DNA of 5,319 nucleotides from DATJJW01 sp035491935 (GCA_035491935.1 DATJJW010000165.1:1-5319), one strand, 5' to 3'. Counted from the stretch's first letter, positions 1-5,319 are shown. Notes: generated by a model not told the origin, from the letters alone. Made by a program: numbers and translations.

Positions 1-988
1 CATTCATGTCGGTTTCGGGCAGCAGCACGGCGAATTCCTCGCCGCCATAGCGGGCGACCAGATCCTGCTTGCGGACCACGCCGCTGCGCAAGGCGCCGGC
101 GATGGCGCGGAGACAGGCATCGCCCTGCAGGTGGCCGTAAAGGTCGTTATAGGCCTTGAAGGCATCGGCATCGACCATGATGAGGGCGAGCGGCTTGCCG
201 CCCTGGCGGGCGTCGCGGAAGGCCAGTTCCAGCGCCTCGTCCAGGCGGCGGCGGTTGGCGAGGCCGGTCAGCGCGTCGCTGCTTGCCGCCTGCCGGTCGC
301 GATAAGCCGCGCGTTCCTTGACCAGTGCGATCATGCCGAAGCTCAGCATCAGAACGAAGCCCTGGGCCGACAGCGCCATCAGCGGGAAGGTGGTGAAGCT
401 GATGTAGTTCTCCTGGTTCGGCCCCGGATCGACGGCTCGGAAAAGGCCGAAGCCCAGCGAGATCAGGCATTGCAGCCCCAGGATGCCGATCAGCCACCAA
501 CGGGCGACCTTGGCCTCGCCCTTCAGCCGCCACAACTCGCGGGCGGCCAGGCCATAAGCGGGCGCGATCATCAGGTTGGCGACGGCGACACGCACGCCCG
601 ATTGCGCCATGAAGGCCGGCAGGCAACATAGGCCCACCCATATCAGCCCCGGTATCACCAGCGCCCAAGGCAGGATGCGCTTGGCTGTGAGCGCCCGGCA
701 CGACATCCACAGACAGCCGGCCGCCACCAGCATCACCGGATTGGTGATGATGATCGCCGGACCGTTCGGCAAGATGACGCGAGTAGCGAAGGCTGCGGTG
801 GCCAACAGCGTGGCGGCCATCATCCACAGCAGCGCGTGCTGCCGGCGGTCCTGCAACCAGATCACCAGATAGGAGCTGCTGGTGGCGAGGATCGCCAGAA
901 TCATGGTCACCAGCAGAGTAGGTGGGTCGAGGAGCATCAGATCGCCGATCGTGAAACACGAGGTGCGCGATGCCATGCGGGACGCCAT
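1..988 (-). CDS. Membrane-anchored GGDEF diguanylate cyclase, 3' end missing (window edge)
   Basis: Predicted to make cyclic di-GMP from two GTP at the inner membrane. 329 codons are visible; the C-terminal part of the GGDEF domain, typically about 90 residues, lies beyond the left edge. Residues about 24-223 are hydrophobic and look like six or seven membrane helices (about 24-45, 51-72, 78-97, 106-128, 132-148, 164-183, 200-223), a MASE-like sensor region that I cannot assign to a named family. A short linker leads to the GGDEF domain, opened by DALTGLANRR (238-247). Metal and substrate residues D273, F277, K278, N281 and D282 are present. The signature is GGEEF (315-319), so the enzyme should be active. 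An RxxD product-inhibition site (R306-K-Q-D309) lies five residues before it. ATG at 988 is chosen because an in-frame TGA lies at 1001-1003 and a GGAG sits 7 nt upstream; a second ATG at 976 has poorer spacing. The signal sensed by the membrane part is unknown. Confidence 0.93.
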   Translation of the reverse strand, partial: MASRMASRTSCFTIGDLMLLDPPTLLVTMILAILATSSSYLVIWLQDRRQHALLWMMAATLLATAAFATRVILPNGPAIIITNPVMLVAAGCLWMSCRALTAKRILPWALVIPGLIWVGLCCLPAFMAQSGVRVAVANLMIAPAYGLAARELWRLKGEAKVARWWLIGILGLQCLISLGFGLFRAVDPGPNQENYISFTTFPLMALSAQGFVLMLSFGMIALVKERAAYRDRQAASSDALTGLANRRRLDEALELAFRDARQGGKPLALIMVDADAFKAYNDLYGHLQGDACLRAIAGALRSGVVRKQDLVARYGGEEFAVLLPETDMN

Positions 989-995
989 GCTCCCG

Positions 996-999
996 CTCC
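996..999 (-). promoter_or_regulatory. Ribosome binding site of the cyclase gene
   Basis: GGAG on the minus strand, 7 nt before the ATG at 988. A second GGGAG abuts the ATG with only 1 nt spacing and is too close to be optimal. The site decides the start, since an in-frame stop lies only four codons upstream of this ATG. Confidence 0.6.
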
Positions 1000-1003
1000 G
1001 TCA

Positions 1004-1031
1004 GCCATCCCATGGTAGCGTTGGGGATGGC
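1004..1031. repeat. Inverted repeat between the ABC ATPase and cyclase genes
   Basis: GCCATCCC (1004-1011) and GGGATGGC (1024-1031) are perfect 8-bp reverse complements separated by 12 nt. The repeat lies in the 104-bp gap (989-1092), just upstream of the cyclase ribosome binding site and leaving it free. No T-run follows on either side, so it does not look like an intrinsic terminator. It could be an mRNA hairpin separating the two cistrons, an operator, or chance. I see no convincing promoter in this gap. Confidence 0.45.
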
Positions 1032-1092
1032 GCTCACATCGCCGTCATCGGGCTCTATCAACCCCAGACGGCCTTAAGATTTCCTTGCCGTG

Positions 1093-2196
1093 CTAGCGTC
1101 TCACGACCACGACCTCGTCCGGATCGGGGATGAGACGGATATCCGATCCGGCGCCTGGGTCGATACGGCGGGCAGCGGCGAGGCTGGCATGGACCAGCAG
1201 TCGGGAATCGTCCGTAGCCGTCACCTTCATCTCCCAGAAGCTGCCTTGATAGACGGCGCTGGATATCCGGCCGACAAGACCGGTGCCGCTGGGTCCCGCA
1301 CGCTCCAGATTGAGGCTGCCGGGGCGGATATAGGCATGCACCGGGCTGCCGGCCCTGAGGCTCGCATCGGCGTCGAGCCGGGCCGTGAAGGTGCCGAGGC
1401 CGGTCGCGATGGTGGCGAGGCCCTGGGCGTCCACGCCTTCGATCATGCCGTCGAGGATATTGTACTTGCCGATGAATCCGGCGGTGAAGGGGTGGCGCGG
1501 GCGCTGGAACACGGTCTCGGGCGTGCCCTGCTCGACGACGCTGCCCTGATTCATGACGATGATGTGGTTGGAGAGCGCCATCGCCTCGTTCTGGTCGTGG
1601 GTGACGAAGATCGTCGTCAGATGCGTGCGCTCGTGCAGCTCCTTGATCGTGTCGCGCATCTGGTCGCGCAGGCGCACATCCAGATTGGACAGGGGTTCGT
1701 CGAGCAGCAGGATCTTGGGCTGCATGACCAGGGCCCGCGCCAGCGCGACGCGCTGCTGCTGGCCGCCGGAGAGCGCGGAGGGCTCGCGGCCGGCGTAATC
1801 CTGCAAATCCACCATGGCCAGGGCCGCTTCGGTCCGCTGGCGAATCTCGGCCTTGGACAGGTGGAACTTGCCGCTTTCCAAGGGGAAGGAGACGTTATGG
1901 AACACGTCCATATGCGGCCAGATGGCATAGGACTGGAACACCATGGCGATCGGCCGGCGATTGGCCGGGACCAGTGTCTTGGTGGCCGAGGAGAAGACCG
2001 TGTTGCCGTCGATGGCGATCTCGCCCGTGCTGGGCTTCTCCAACCCCGCGATCATGCGCAGTGTCGTGGTCTTGCCGCAGCCCGACGGGCCTAGCAAGGT
2101 CACGAACTGACCGGCGGCGACAGTGATGTCGATGCCCTTGACGACCGGGTTGGGGAGACCGGCATAGGCTTTCACCAGCTTGGTGATCTTGAGCAT
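1093..2196 (-). CDS. ABC transporter ATP-binding protein, FbpC/PotA-like (CUT1-type with TOBE domain)
   Basis: 367-residue motor subunit that hydrolyses ATP on the cytoplasmic face to drive import through the permease encoded just upstream. All ABC motifs are intact: A-loop aromatic Y11, Walker A GPSGCGKT (36-43), Q-loop Q88, signature LSGGQ (142-146), Walker B ending in D166-E167, D-loop SNLD (170-173) and switch H200. The C-terminal third (about 240-367) has the family's FIGKYN transition and an AYIRPGSL-type TOBE segment, which places it with the ferric-iron/polyamine/phosphonate importer ATPases, whose usual length is about 350-370. ATG at 2196 gives the expected N-terminus MLKITKLVKAY. 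The same frame stays open far upstream across the permease gene, but that part encodes no recognisable protein. The gap to the permease stop is 26 nt and holds only a weak CGGA as ribosome binding site, so translation may be coupled to the permease. Exact substrate cannot be told from this subunit. Confidence 0.95.
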   Translation of the reverse strand: MLKITKLVKAYAGLPNPVVKGIDITVAAGQFVTLLGPSGCGKTTTLRMIAGLEKPSTGEIAIDGNTVFSSATKTLVPANRRPIAMVFQSYAIWPHMDVFHNVSFPLESGKFHLSKAEIRQRTEAALAMVDLQDYAGREPSALSGGQQQRVALARALVMQPKILLLDEPLSNLDVRLRDQMRDTIKELHERTHLTTIFVTHDQNEAMALSNHIIVMNQGSVVEQGTPETVFQRPRHPFTAGFIGKYNILDGMIEGVDAQGLATIATGLGTFTARLDADASLRAGSPVHAYIRPGSLNLERAGPSGTGLVGRISSAVYQGSFWEMKVTATDDSRLLVHASLAAARRIDPGAGSDIRLIPDPDEVVVVRR

Positions 2197-2222
2197 GTCC
2201 GTTTCTATCCGAACAATTCTAG

Positions 2223-3956
2223 CTAAAGGGACCAGGAGACGCCGCGTCGCCGCGACAGCCAATAGATGACGCCGAACAATACCAGCACCATCAATACGAT
2301 AAGCACGCCGGCCGCTGCCGCCATGGGAAAGGCGCCGTTCTCCCACAGGGTGTAGACGGCGATCGACAGGAGCTGCGAGGAGGGGGAGTAGAGGAAGATC
2401 GCGGTCGAGACCTCGCGGAAGACCGTGATCACCGTATAGACGAAGCCTGCCAGCAGCGAGGGCATCAGCAGCGGCAGGTAGATTTTGCGGAACACCCTGG
2501 ACCAGACGGCGCCCGCGACCAGTCCAGCCTCCTCCAGCTCGTCCTTGATCTGGATCATGCCGCTGGTCATGTAGCGCATGCCGTAGGGGATGTGGGTGGT
2601 GACGAAGGCGATGATCAGCAGCGACAGCGTGCCGTAGAGATTCACCGGCAGGGGTGCCACCAGATACCAGAACAGGATGCCGATGCCGATGATGATGCCC
2701 GGCATGGCGATCGGTACGAAGACCAGCAGATCGAGCAGCCAACGGCCCCGCACCTTGGTCTTGACCGTGATGTAGGCGGTCAAGGTCGTCAGCAGCATGG
2801 TGATAGCGCCGGTCGCGAGCGCGGCGATGACGCTGTTGATCACGGCACCGACCACGTCCGGATAACGGAAGACGTTGAGGTAGTTCTGGATGGTCAGCCG
2901 CGACAGCACCTGCCAGGACGGCAGCTGGTAGGCCGGCAGCAATGAGGACCATAGGATGGCGCAGAGCGGCCCCAGCGCCGTCACCAGGAACATGACGCCG
3001 AACAGCCCCGCGGCCGGCCAGCGCCAGGCGCCCAGCGGGGTCAATTGGGGTTTGAAGTTCTTGCCGGTGATGGTGGCGTAGCGGTTGCGGTTCCGCGTCG
3101 TGCGGTTGGAGAGATACAGCCCGCCGATACACAGTACCAGGAGCACGTCGCCGATGACCGAGGCCTGGCCGTAATTGGGCGGGAAGCTCTGGATCGCCGC
3201 GTATATCTGGCTGACGAACACGAAGATGTGCGCGGGCGTGCCGATGAGCTGCGCCACCTCGAAGCCCGAGATCACGCGAATGAAGATCAGCAGCGCCGCG
3301 CCGAGGATGCCGGGCCAGGCCAGCCGCAGCGTCACACGCCGGAACACGCCCCAGGCACCGAAGCCGGCGATGAGTGCCGCCTCCTCCAGCGATGAATCGA
3401 TGGCGGAGAAGACCGAGATCGACATGAGGAAGGCGAGCGGCGCGTTGTGCAGCGCCTCGACCAGGATCATGCCGGGCAGGGAGTAGATATTGAACAGCGT
3501 GTGGCCGGTGAGCGCATTGAAGACGGCGTTGTAGATGCCGATGCGCGGCGACAGCAGCAGGATCCAGGCGATGGCGTAGAGCACGCCCGGCACGATGAAC
3601 GGGATGATGACCGCGACGAAGGCGAAGCGTTTGCACGGCATGTCCGAACGGACATAGAGCCAGCCGAACCCGACGCCCAGCACGGTTGCGGCCGCAGTGG
3701 CGCAAGCCGCGAAGATCAGCGAATTGCCAAGCAGCCGATAGAAGATCGGACTGGAGAAAAGCCGCTGGAAATTGACCAGCGACCAATGGCTGGCGGGGCT
3801 GAGAAAACTGCTCTGGAGACTGGAGACGATCAACGTCACCAGCGGCACCAGGGCCAGATAGGCCACGATCGCGGCGACCGCGATCAGGATGATCGTGTCG
3901 GTGCGCAGGCCGGCGAATGAACGAGAGCGTGGCAAGCCGAGCCGATTGCTTGTCAT
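2223..3956 (-). CDS. ABC transporter permease, fused double-domain type (FbpB/ThiP-like)
   Basis: 577-residue inner-membrane channel made of two concatenated binding-protein-dependent transport domains, about 12 helices in all, so one polypeptide replaces a permease pair. The N-terminal helix spans about 21-45; the halves join near residues 285-312, a hydrophilic basic segment. Each half has the cytoplasmic EAA loop that docks on the ATPase: E192-A-A...G198 in the first and E476-A-G...G482...I492-x-L-P495 in the second. The second copy matches the consensus well; the first has R211 where the terminal Pro is usual. Length and architecture fit the ferric-iron permease family, which also includes thiamine and 2-aminoethylphosphonate importers. 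ATG at 3956 has a strong AAGGAG 5 nt upstream. It lies 31 nt downstream of the hydrolase stop and 26 nt upstream of the ATPase start, so the three genes are very probably one transcript. Confidence 0.95.
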   Translation of the reverse strand: MTSNRLGLPRSRSFAGLRTDTIILIAVAAIVAYLALVPLVTLIVSSLQSSFLSPASHWSLVNFQRLFSSPIFYRLLGNSLIFAACATAAATVLGVGFGWLYVRSDMPCKRFAFVAVIIPFIVPGVLYAIAWILLLSPRIGIYNAVFNALTGHTLFNIYSLPGMILVEALHNAPLAFLMSISVFSAIDSSLEEAALIAGFGAWGVFRRVTLRLAWPGILGAALLIFIRVISGFEVAQLIGTPAHIFVFVSQIYAAIQSFPPNYGQASVIGDVLLVLCIGGLYLSNRTTRNRNRYATITGKNFKPQLTPLGAWRWPAAGLFGVMFLVTALGPLCAILWSSLLPAYQLPSWQVLSRLTIQNYLNVFRYPDVVGAVINSVIAALATGAITMLLTTLTAYITVKTKVRGRWLLDLLVFVPIAMPGIIIGIGILFWYLVAPLPVNLYGTLSLLIIAFVTTHIPYGMRYMTSGMIQIKDELEEAGLVAGAVWSRVFRKIYLPLLMPSLLAGFVYTVITVFREVSTAIFLYSPSSQLLSIAVYTLWENGAFPMAAAAGVLIVLMVLVLFGVIYWLSRRRGVSWSL

Positions 3957-3961
3957 GCCGT

Positions 3962-3967
3962 CTCCTT
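3962..3967 (-). promoter_or_regulatory. Strong ribosome binding site of the permease gene
   Basis: AAGGAG on the minus strand, 5 nt before the ATG at 3956, inside the short hydrolase-permease gap. It fixes the permease start. Confidence 0.75.
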
Positions 3968-3987
3968 TTTCATCCGCCGGCTCCCAC

Positions 3988-4602
3988 TCAGCCCTTGATC
4001 ATGGTCAGGATCTGCTGGGTCGAACGGACCCGCCCCATCCGGGGGAAGACCCGCTGCATGAAGTGATGGTGGTTGTCCATCTGATGCGAGGTGCAGGCAT
4101 CTTCAGCATAGACGACATTGTAGTCGAGGTCGCGGGCCGAGAAGGCGGTCGAGGCGACGCCGACATCGGTCGAGCCGCCGGACAGGATGATCGTGTCGAT
4201 CTTCCGCGTGCGCAGCGCCAGGTCCAGATAGGTCTGGTGGAAGGCGCTCCAGCGGTATTTCGGGATGTGATAATCGGCCTCGATCGGCTTCAATTCGTCG
4301 ATGATGTCGACTTCCCAGGACCCGACATGGAACAGGTGCAGGCTGGTGCCCGGCGCCACGGGGCGCATCTTGTTGTCGGTGTCGCGCAGCACCTTGGCCG
4401 TGGTTAGGTCGTCGGCACGATGATTGGCGGCGGCATAGGCCACCATCATGTTCGTCTCGCGCGCCTTCTTCAGCAGCGCCGCGGCGTTCGGGACCACGGT
4501 CTCGTAGCGCTTCCTGGTATCCGGATCGTCCTTCTTGACGTGCCCGTTCAGCATATCGAAGAACAGCAGGCAGGTCTTCTCGGGGATGATGTCGATCTCC
4601 AT
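3988..4602 (-). CDS. Isochorismatase-fold (cysteine hydrolase superfamily) protein with Gly in place of the nucleophilic Cys
   Basis: 204 residues, a normal single-domain length; no signal peptide, so cytoplasmic. The alpha/beta core is recognisable: strand 1 TCLLFFDML with catalytic-type D16, K115 in the segment IPKYRWSAF, and the family stretch 142-153 (GGSTDVGVASTA) followed by VVYAEDAC. In amidases of this superfamily (nicotinamidase, N-carbamoylsarcosine amidase) the position of G148 is the nucleophilic Cys; here the codon is GGC. Family knowledge: the isochorismatases EntB and PhzD also have Gly here and hydrolyse a vinyl ether without a covalent intermediate. C170 lies outside the nucleophile position. 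I therefore expect a non-thioester hydrolysis or a non-amidase role; the substrate is unknown. ATG at 4602 has AGGAAAGG 8 nt upstream. As first gene of the permease-ATPase operon it may act on the imported compound. No carrier-protein domain or siderophore synthesis gene is present. Confidence 0.9.
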   Translation of the reverse strand: MEIDIIPEKTCLLFFDMLNGHVKKDDPDTRKRYETVVPNAAALLKKARETNMMVAYAAANHRADDLTTAKVLRDTDNKMRPVAPGTSLHLFHVGSWEVDIIDELKPIEADYHIPKYRWSAFHQTYLDLALRTRKIDTIILSGGSTDVGVASTAFSARDLDYNVVYAEDACTSHQMDNHHHFMQRVFPRMGRVRSTQQILTMIKG

Positions 4603-4610
4603 CGGCGTGG

Positions 4611-4618
4611 CCTTTCCT
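4611..4618 (-). promoter_or_regulatory. Ribosome binding site of the hydrolase gene
   Basis: AGGAAAGG on the minus strand, 8 nt before the ATG at 4602. Purine-rich and well spaced. Confidence 0.6.
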
Positions 4619-4640
4619 GTTAGTGCGGGCGGGGCCGTTT

Positions 4641-4662
4641 CCGTCCCCCGAGACGGGGACGG
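4641..4662. repeat. Perfect 8-bp GC-rich hairpin in the leader of the hydrolase operon
   Basis: CCGTCCCC (4641-4648) and GGGGACGG (4655-4662) are exact reverse complements around a 6-nt loop. In the minus-strand transcript the hairpin would end 38 nt before the hydrolase ATG. No U-run follows on either strand, so it is not a classical intrinsic terminator. The downstream leader also contains GGCCCCGCCC, whose C-run could compete for the hairpin's G-run, so alternative folding is possible. A DNA operator is equally possible. Confidence 0.55.
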
Positions 4663-4691
4663 CGCTCCCGTATTTGAAACATTGCAGCGAA

Positions 4692-4705
4692 GTCCTGCGA
4701 AGGAC
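4692..4705. repeat. Small inverted repeat at the predicted operon transcription start
   Basis: GTCCT (4692-4696) and AGGAC (4701-4705) flank a 4-nt loop. The repeat falls on the expected start of transcription of the candidate minus-strand promoter at 4710-4737, so it would be the first hairpin of the mRNA or an operator overlapping the start. It is short enough to be chance. Confidence 0.3.
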
Positions 4706-4709
4706 GGTC

Positions 4710-4737
4710 AGTCTAGAGAAGGTGGCAAGTCTGTCAA
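4710..4737 (-). promoter_or_regulatory. Candidate sigma-70-type promoter for the hydrolase-permease-ATPase operon
   Basis: On the minus strand, a perfect -35 TTGACA (4732-4737) is followed after 16 nt by TAGACT (4710-4715), which matches four of six -10 bases. Transcription would start near 4703, giving a leader of about 100 nt before the hydrolase ATG. Judged by eye only; no start site data. Confidence 0.5.
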
Positions 4738-4794
4738 CCGCCCTCGACCATTACAATGATAGTAGTTTGTAAGAATGCGGCAGAATCCCATTAA

Positions 4795-4823
4795 TTGAAA
4801 AAATAGCGAACAATGCCTGTAAA
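4795..4823 (+). promoter_or_regulatory. Candidate upstream promoter for the binding-protein gene
   Basis: TTGAAA (4795-4800, five of six -35 bases), a 17-nt spacer, and TGTAAA (4818-4823, four of six -10 bases) in the AT-rich part of the region. Transcription would start near 4830, immediately before the inverted repeat at 4835-4857. It is an alternative or an addition to the candidate at 4884-4911. Confidence 0.35.
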
Positions 4824-4834
4824 TAGTCTTGGAA

Positions 4835-4857
4835 GGACGCGCCAATGCTTGGCGTCC
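4835..4857. repeat. Interrupted palindrome between the two plus-strand promoter candidates
   Basis: GGAC-GC-GCCAA (4835-4845), TGC, TTGGC-GTCC (4849-4857): nine paired bases with a 2-nt bulge in the left arm. The inner part GCCAA-TGC-TTGGC is a perfect 13-bp palindrome of the size a dimeric regulator could bind. It lies 27 nt upstream of the TTGACA at 4884. No T-run follows directly, so a terminator is unlikely. The regulator, if any, is not encoded in this window. Confidence 0.4.
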
Positions 4858-4883
4858 TCGCGGATTTCTTTATCGTCTTGGCA

Positions 4884-4911
4884 TTGACACGATCGGCGGG
4901 ACCGCCATACC
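4884..4911 (+). promoter_or_regulatory. Candidate sigma-70-type promoter for the solute-binding-protein gene
   Basis: A perfect TTGACA (4884-4889), a 16-nt spacer and CATACC (4906-4911), which matches only three of six -10 bases. Transcription would start near 4918, about 50 nt before the start codon. The weak -10 is the main doubt, though GC-rich organisms often tolerate this, and an activator may be needed. Confidence 0.4.
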
Positions 4912-4948
4912 GTGCCGGAAAAGGCAGCCGGAAGTTCAACCCGGCACG
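4911..4948. repeat. Inverted repeat in the leader of the binding-protein gene
   Basis: CGTGCCGG (4911-4918) and CCGGCACG (4941-4948) are perfect 8-bp reverse complements separated by 22 nt. The left arm overlaps the -10 and start of the nearer promoter candidate; the right arm ends 11 nt before the ribosome binding site. If transcription starts at the upstream candidate the mRNA would carry the whole stem-loop. Confidence 0.4.
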
Positions 4949-4959
4949 AGGGGTTCAAC
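4934..4959 (+). repeat. Direct repeat GTTCAAC, two copies 19 bp apart
   Basis: GTTCAAC occurs at 4934-4940 and again at 4953-4959, immediately before the GGAGG. A 19-bp period is close to two helical turns, so both copies would face the same side of the DNA. It may be chance in a leader this short. Confidence 0.3.
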
Positions 4960-4964
4960 GGAGG
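4960..4964 (+). promoter_or_regulatory. Ribosome binding site of the binding-protein gene
   Basis: GGAGG followed by three in-frame ATGs at 4966, 4969 and 4978, spaced 1, 4 and 13 nt from it. The 4-nt spacing makes 4969 the best choice; 4978 remains possible. All three give the same mature protein. Confidence 0.6.
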
Positions 4965-4968
4965 AATG

Positions 4969-5319
4969 ATGACCGTCATGCGAGGTTTCAAGCCTGTTTC
5001 CGTCTCTTGTCTGATCCTGGGGCTGAGCCTGGGTCTGGGCATGACCCCGGTCACGGCGCGCGCCGACAATGCCGCCGCCGACATCGCGACTGGCGCCCAG
5101 AAGGAAGGTGCGCTCACCTGGTACGCCGCGATGCTGCCGGCAGAGGCGAAGGCGCTGGCCGACGAATTCCAGAAGCAATATCCCAAGATCAAGGTGAACT
5201 ACGTCGTGATGCGGGCGAACCAGATCCCGATCCGCATCTCGACCGAGCAGCGCGCAGGCAAATACGACGTCGACGTGACCTCGGCCAGCGCCTGGCAGGT
5301 GGCGGCCCTGGAACCGGCA
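4969..5319 (+). CDS. Periplasmic solute-binding protein of an ABC importer, 5' part only (window edge)
   Basis: 117 codons are visible, with the rest beyond the right edge. It should capture the ligand in the periplasm and hand it to the permease encoded on the other strand. Residues 1-32 are a Sec signal peptide: basic R5 and K8, a leucine/glycine-rich core (about 14-25), and an ARA site with cleavage expected between A32 and D33. C14 lies before the hydrophobic core and is not a lipobox. The mature start shows the family pattern: an EGALTWYAA strand (46-54), helix ALADEFQKQYP (62-72), strand IKVNYVV and ISTEQRAGKYDVDV (90-103), which resembles iron(III)/2-aminoethylphosphonate-type binding proteins. 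The first ligand loop after W51-Y52 has no His, and the later Tyr pair that would bind iron lies outside the window, so iron binding cannot be judged. It is transcribed divergently from its presumed partners. Confidence 0.9.
   Translation, partial: MTVMRGFKPVSVSCLILGLSLGLGMTPVTARADNAAADIATGAQKEGALTWYAAMLPAEAKALADEFQKQYPKIKVNYVVMRANQIPIRISTEQRAGKYDVDVTSASAWQVAALEPA

Larger units (their letters stand above)
4603..4968. other. Divergent control region between hydrolase and binding-protein genes
   Basis: 366 bp without a convincing gene, holding the signals for both transcription directions. The middle (about 4745-4830) is distinctly AT-richer than the GC-rich genes on both sides, as expected for promoters. 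It contains one candidate promoter towards the operon, two towards the binding-protein gene, and four inverted repeats, which are listed separately. Minus-strand frames that cross it read back into the binding-protein gene or give a short peptide without recognisable features, so I do not call a gene. Confidence 0.7.

Noticed and set aside
147..1061. A 304-codon open frame on the minus strand overlapping the cyclase
   Set aside because: It is a shifted-frame shadow of the cyclase gene. The correct frame encodes membrane helices plus DALTGLANRR and GGEEF, while this frame gives a Pro/Arg/His/Gly-rich sequence typical of GC-rich shadows.
1090..2094. Long plus-strand open frame opposite the ATPase
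   Set aside because: Its translation is Gly/Asp/His/Gln-rich without a family pattern, and it is fully antisense to an ATPase with every motif intact.
2197..3786. Open upstream extension of the ATPase frame across the permease gene, suggesting a giant 897-residue protein or a frameshift fusion
   Set aside because: The upstream part has no recognisable domain and lies out of frame with a well-formed permease that has its own start and stop. The lack of stops is explained by high GC content.
4641..4662. The strong hairpin read as an intrinsic terminator
   Set aside because: No T-run follows the stem on either strand.
4757..4771. A Fur-box-like element, TGATAGT-A-GTTTGTA
   Set aside because: Only the left half fits the TGATAAT-N-ATTATCA consensus well and the right half is poor. 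It is tempting because of the iron-transporter-like genes, but not supportable by eye.
4826..4881. Direct repeat GTTCTTGG-like element (GTCTTGG at 4826-4832 and 4875-4881)
   Set aside because: Seven identical bases 49 bp apart without matching placement relative to promoters are expected by chance in a region of this size.
4751..4939. A 62-codon minus-strand frame in the control region
   Set aside because: Its start has no good ribosome binding site that I can see, it overlaps the promoter candidates, and the peptide has no recognisable feature.
4791..5192. Minus-strand open frame opposite the start of the binding-protein gene
   Set aside because: It is antisense to a convincing signal peptide and binding-protein start, and its sequence resembles no family.

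Overview
The window is GC-rich, gene-dense DNA with the codon use and protein types of a proteobacterium, most likely an alphaproteobacterium. That placement is inferred from composition and gene style; there is no rRNA or other phylogenetic marker here. No mobile element, CRISPR array, tRNA or rRNA is seen.

Layout from left to right: (1) positions 1-988, minus strand, a membrane-bound diguanylate cyclase cut off by the left edge just after its GGEEF motif; (2) positions 1093-4602, minus strand, a compact three-gene cluster read from right to left: an isochorismatase-fold hydrolase (3988-4602), a fused double-domain ABC permease (2223-3956) and an ABC ATPase of the FbpC/PotA type (1093-2196); (3) a 366-bp divergent control region (4603-4968) with candidate promoters in both directions and several inverted repeats; (4) from 4969, plus strand, the start of a periplasmic solute-binding protein that runs off the right edge.

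The binding protein, permease and ATPase together make a complete ABC importer of the ferric-iron / 2-aminoethylphosphonate / thiamine-like superfamily, with the binding protein transcribed divergently from the membrane and motor subunits. The hydrolase is the first gene of the permease-ATPase operon, which suggests that the imported ligand, or something derived from it, is its substrate. If so, the cargo may be a small organic molecule rather than bare iron. The hydrolase keeps the family Asp and Lys but has Gly where the nucleophilic Cys of amidases sits. That is the arrangement of true isochorismatases, and it is the most noteworthy single feature of the window. The cyclase lies downstream on the same strand with its own ribosome binding site and may or may not be co-transcribed.

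Most of the DNA belongs to recognisable families. I found no clearly new system. The parts that resist simple explanation are the Gly-for-Cys hydrolase tied to an importer and the palindromes in the divergent control region.
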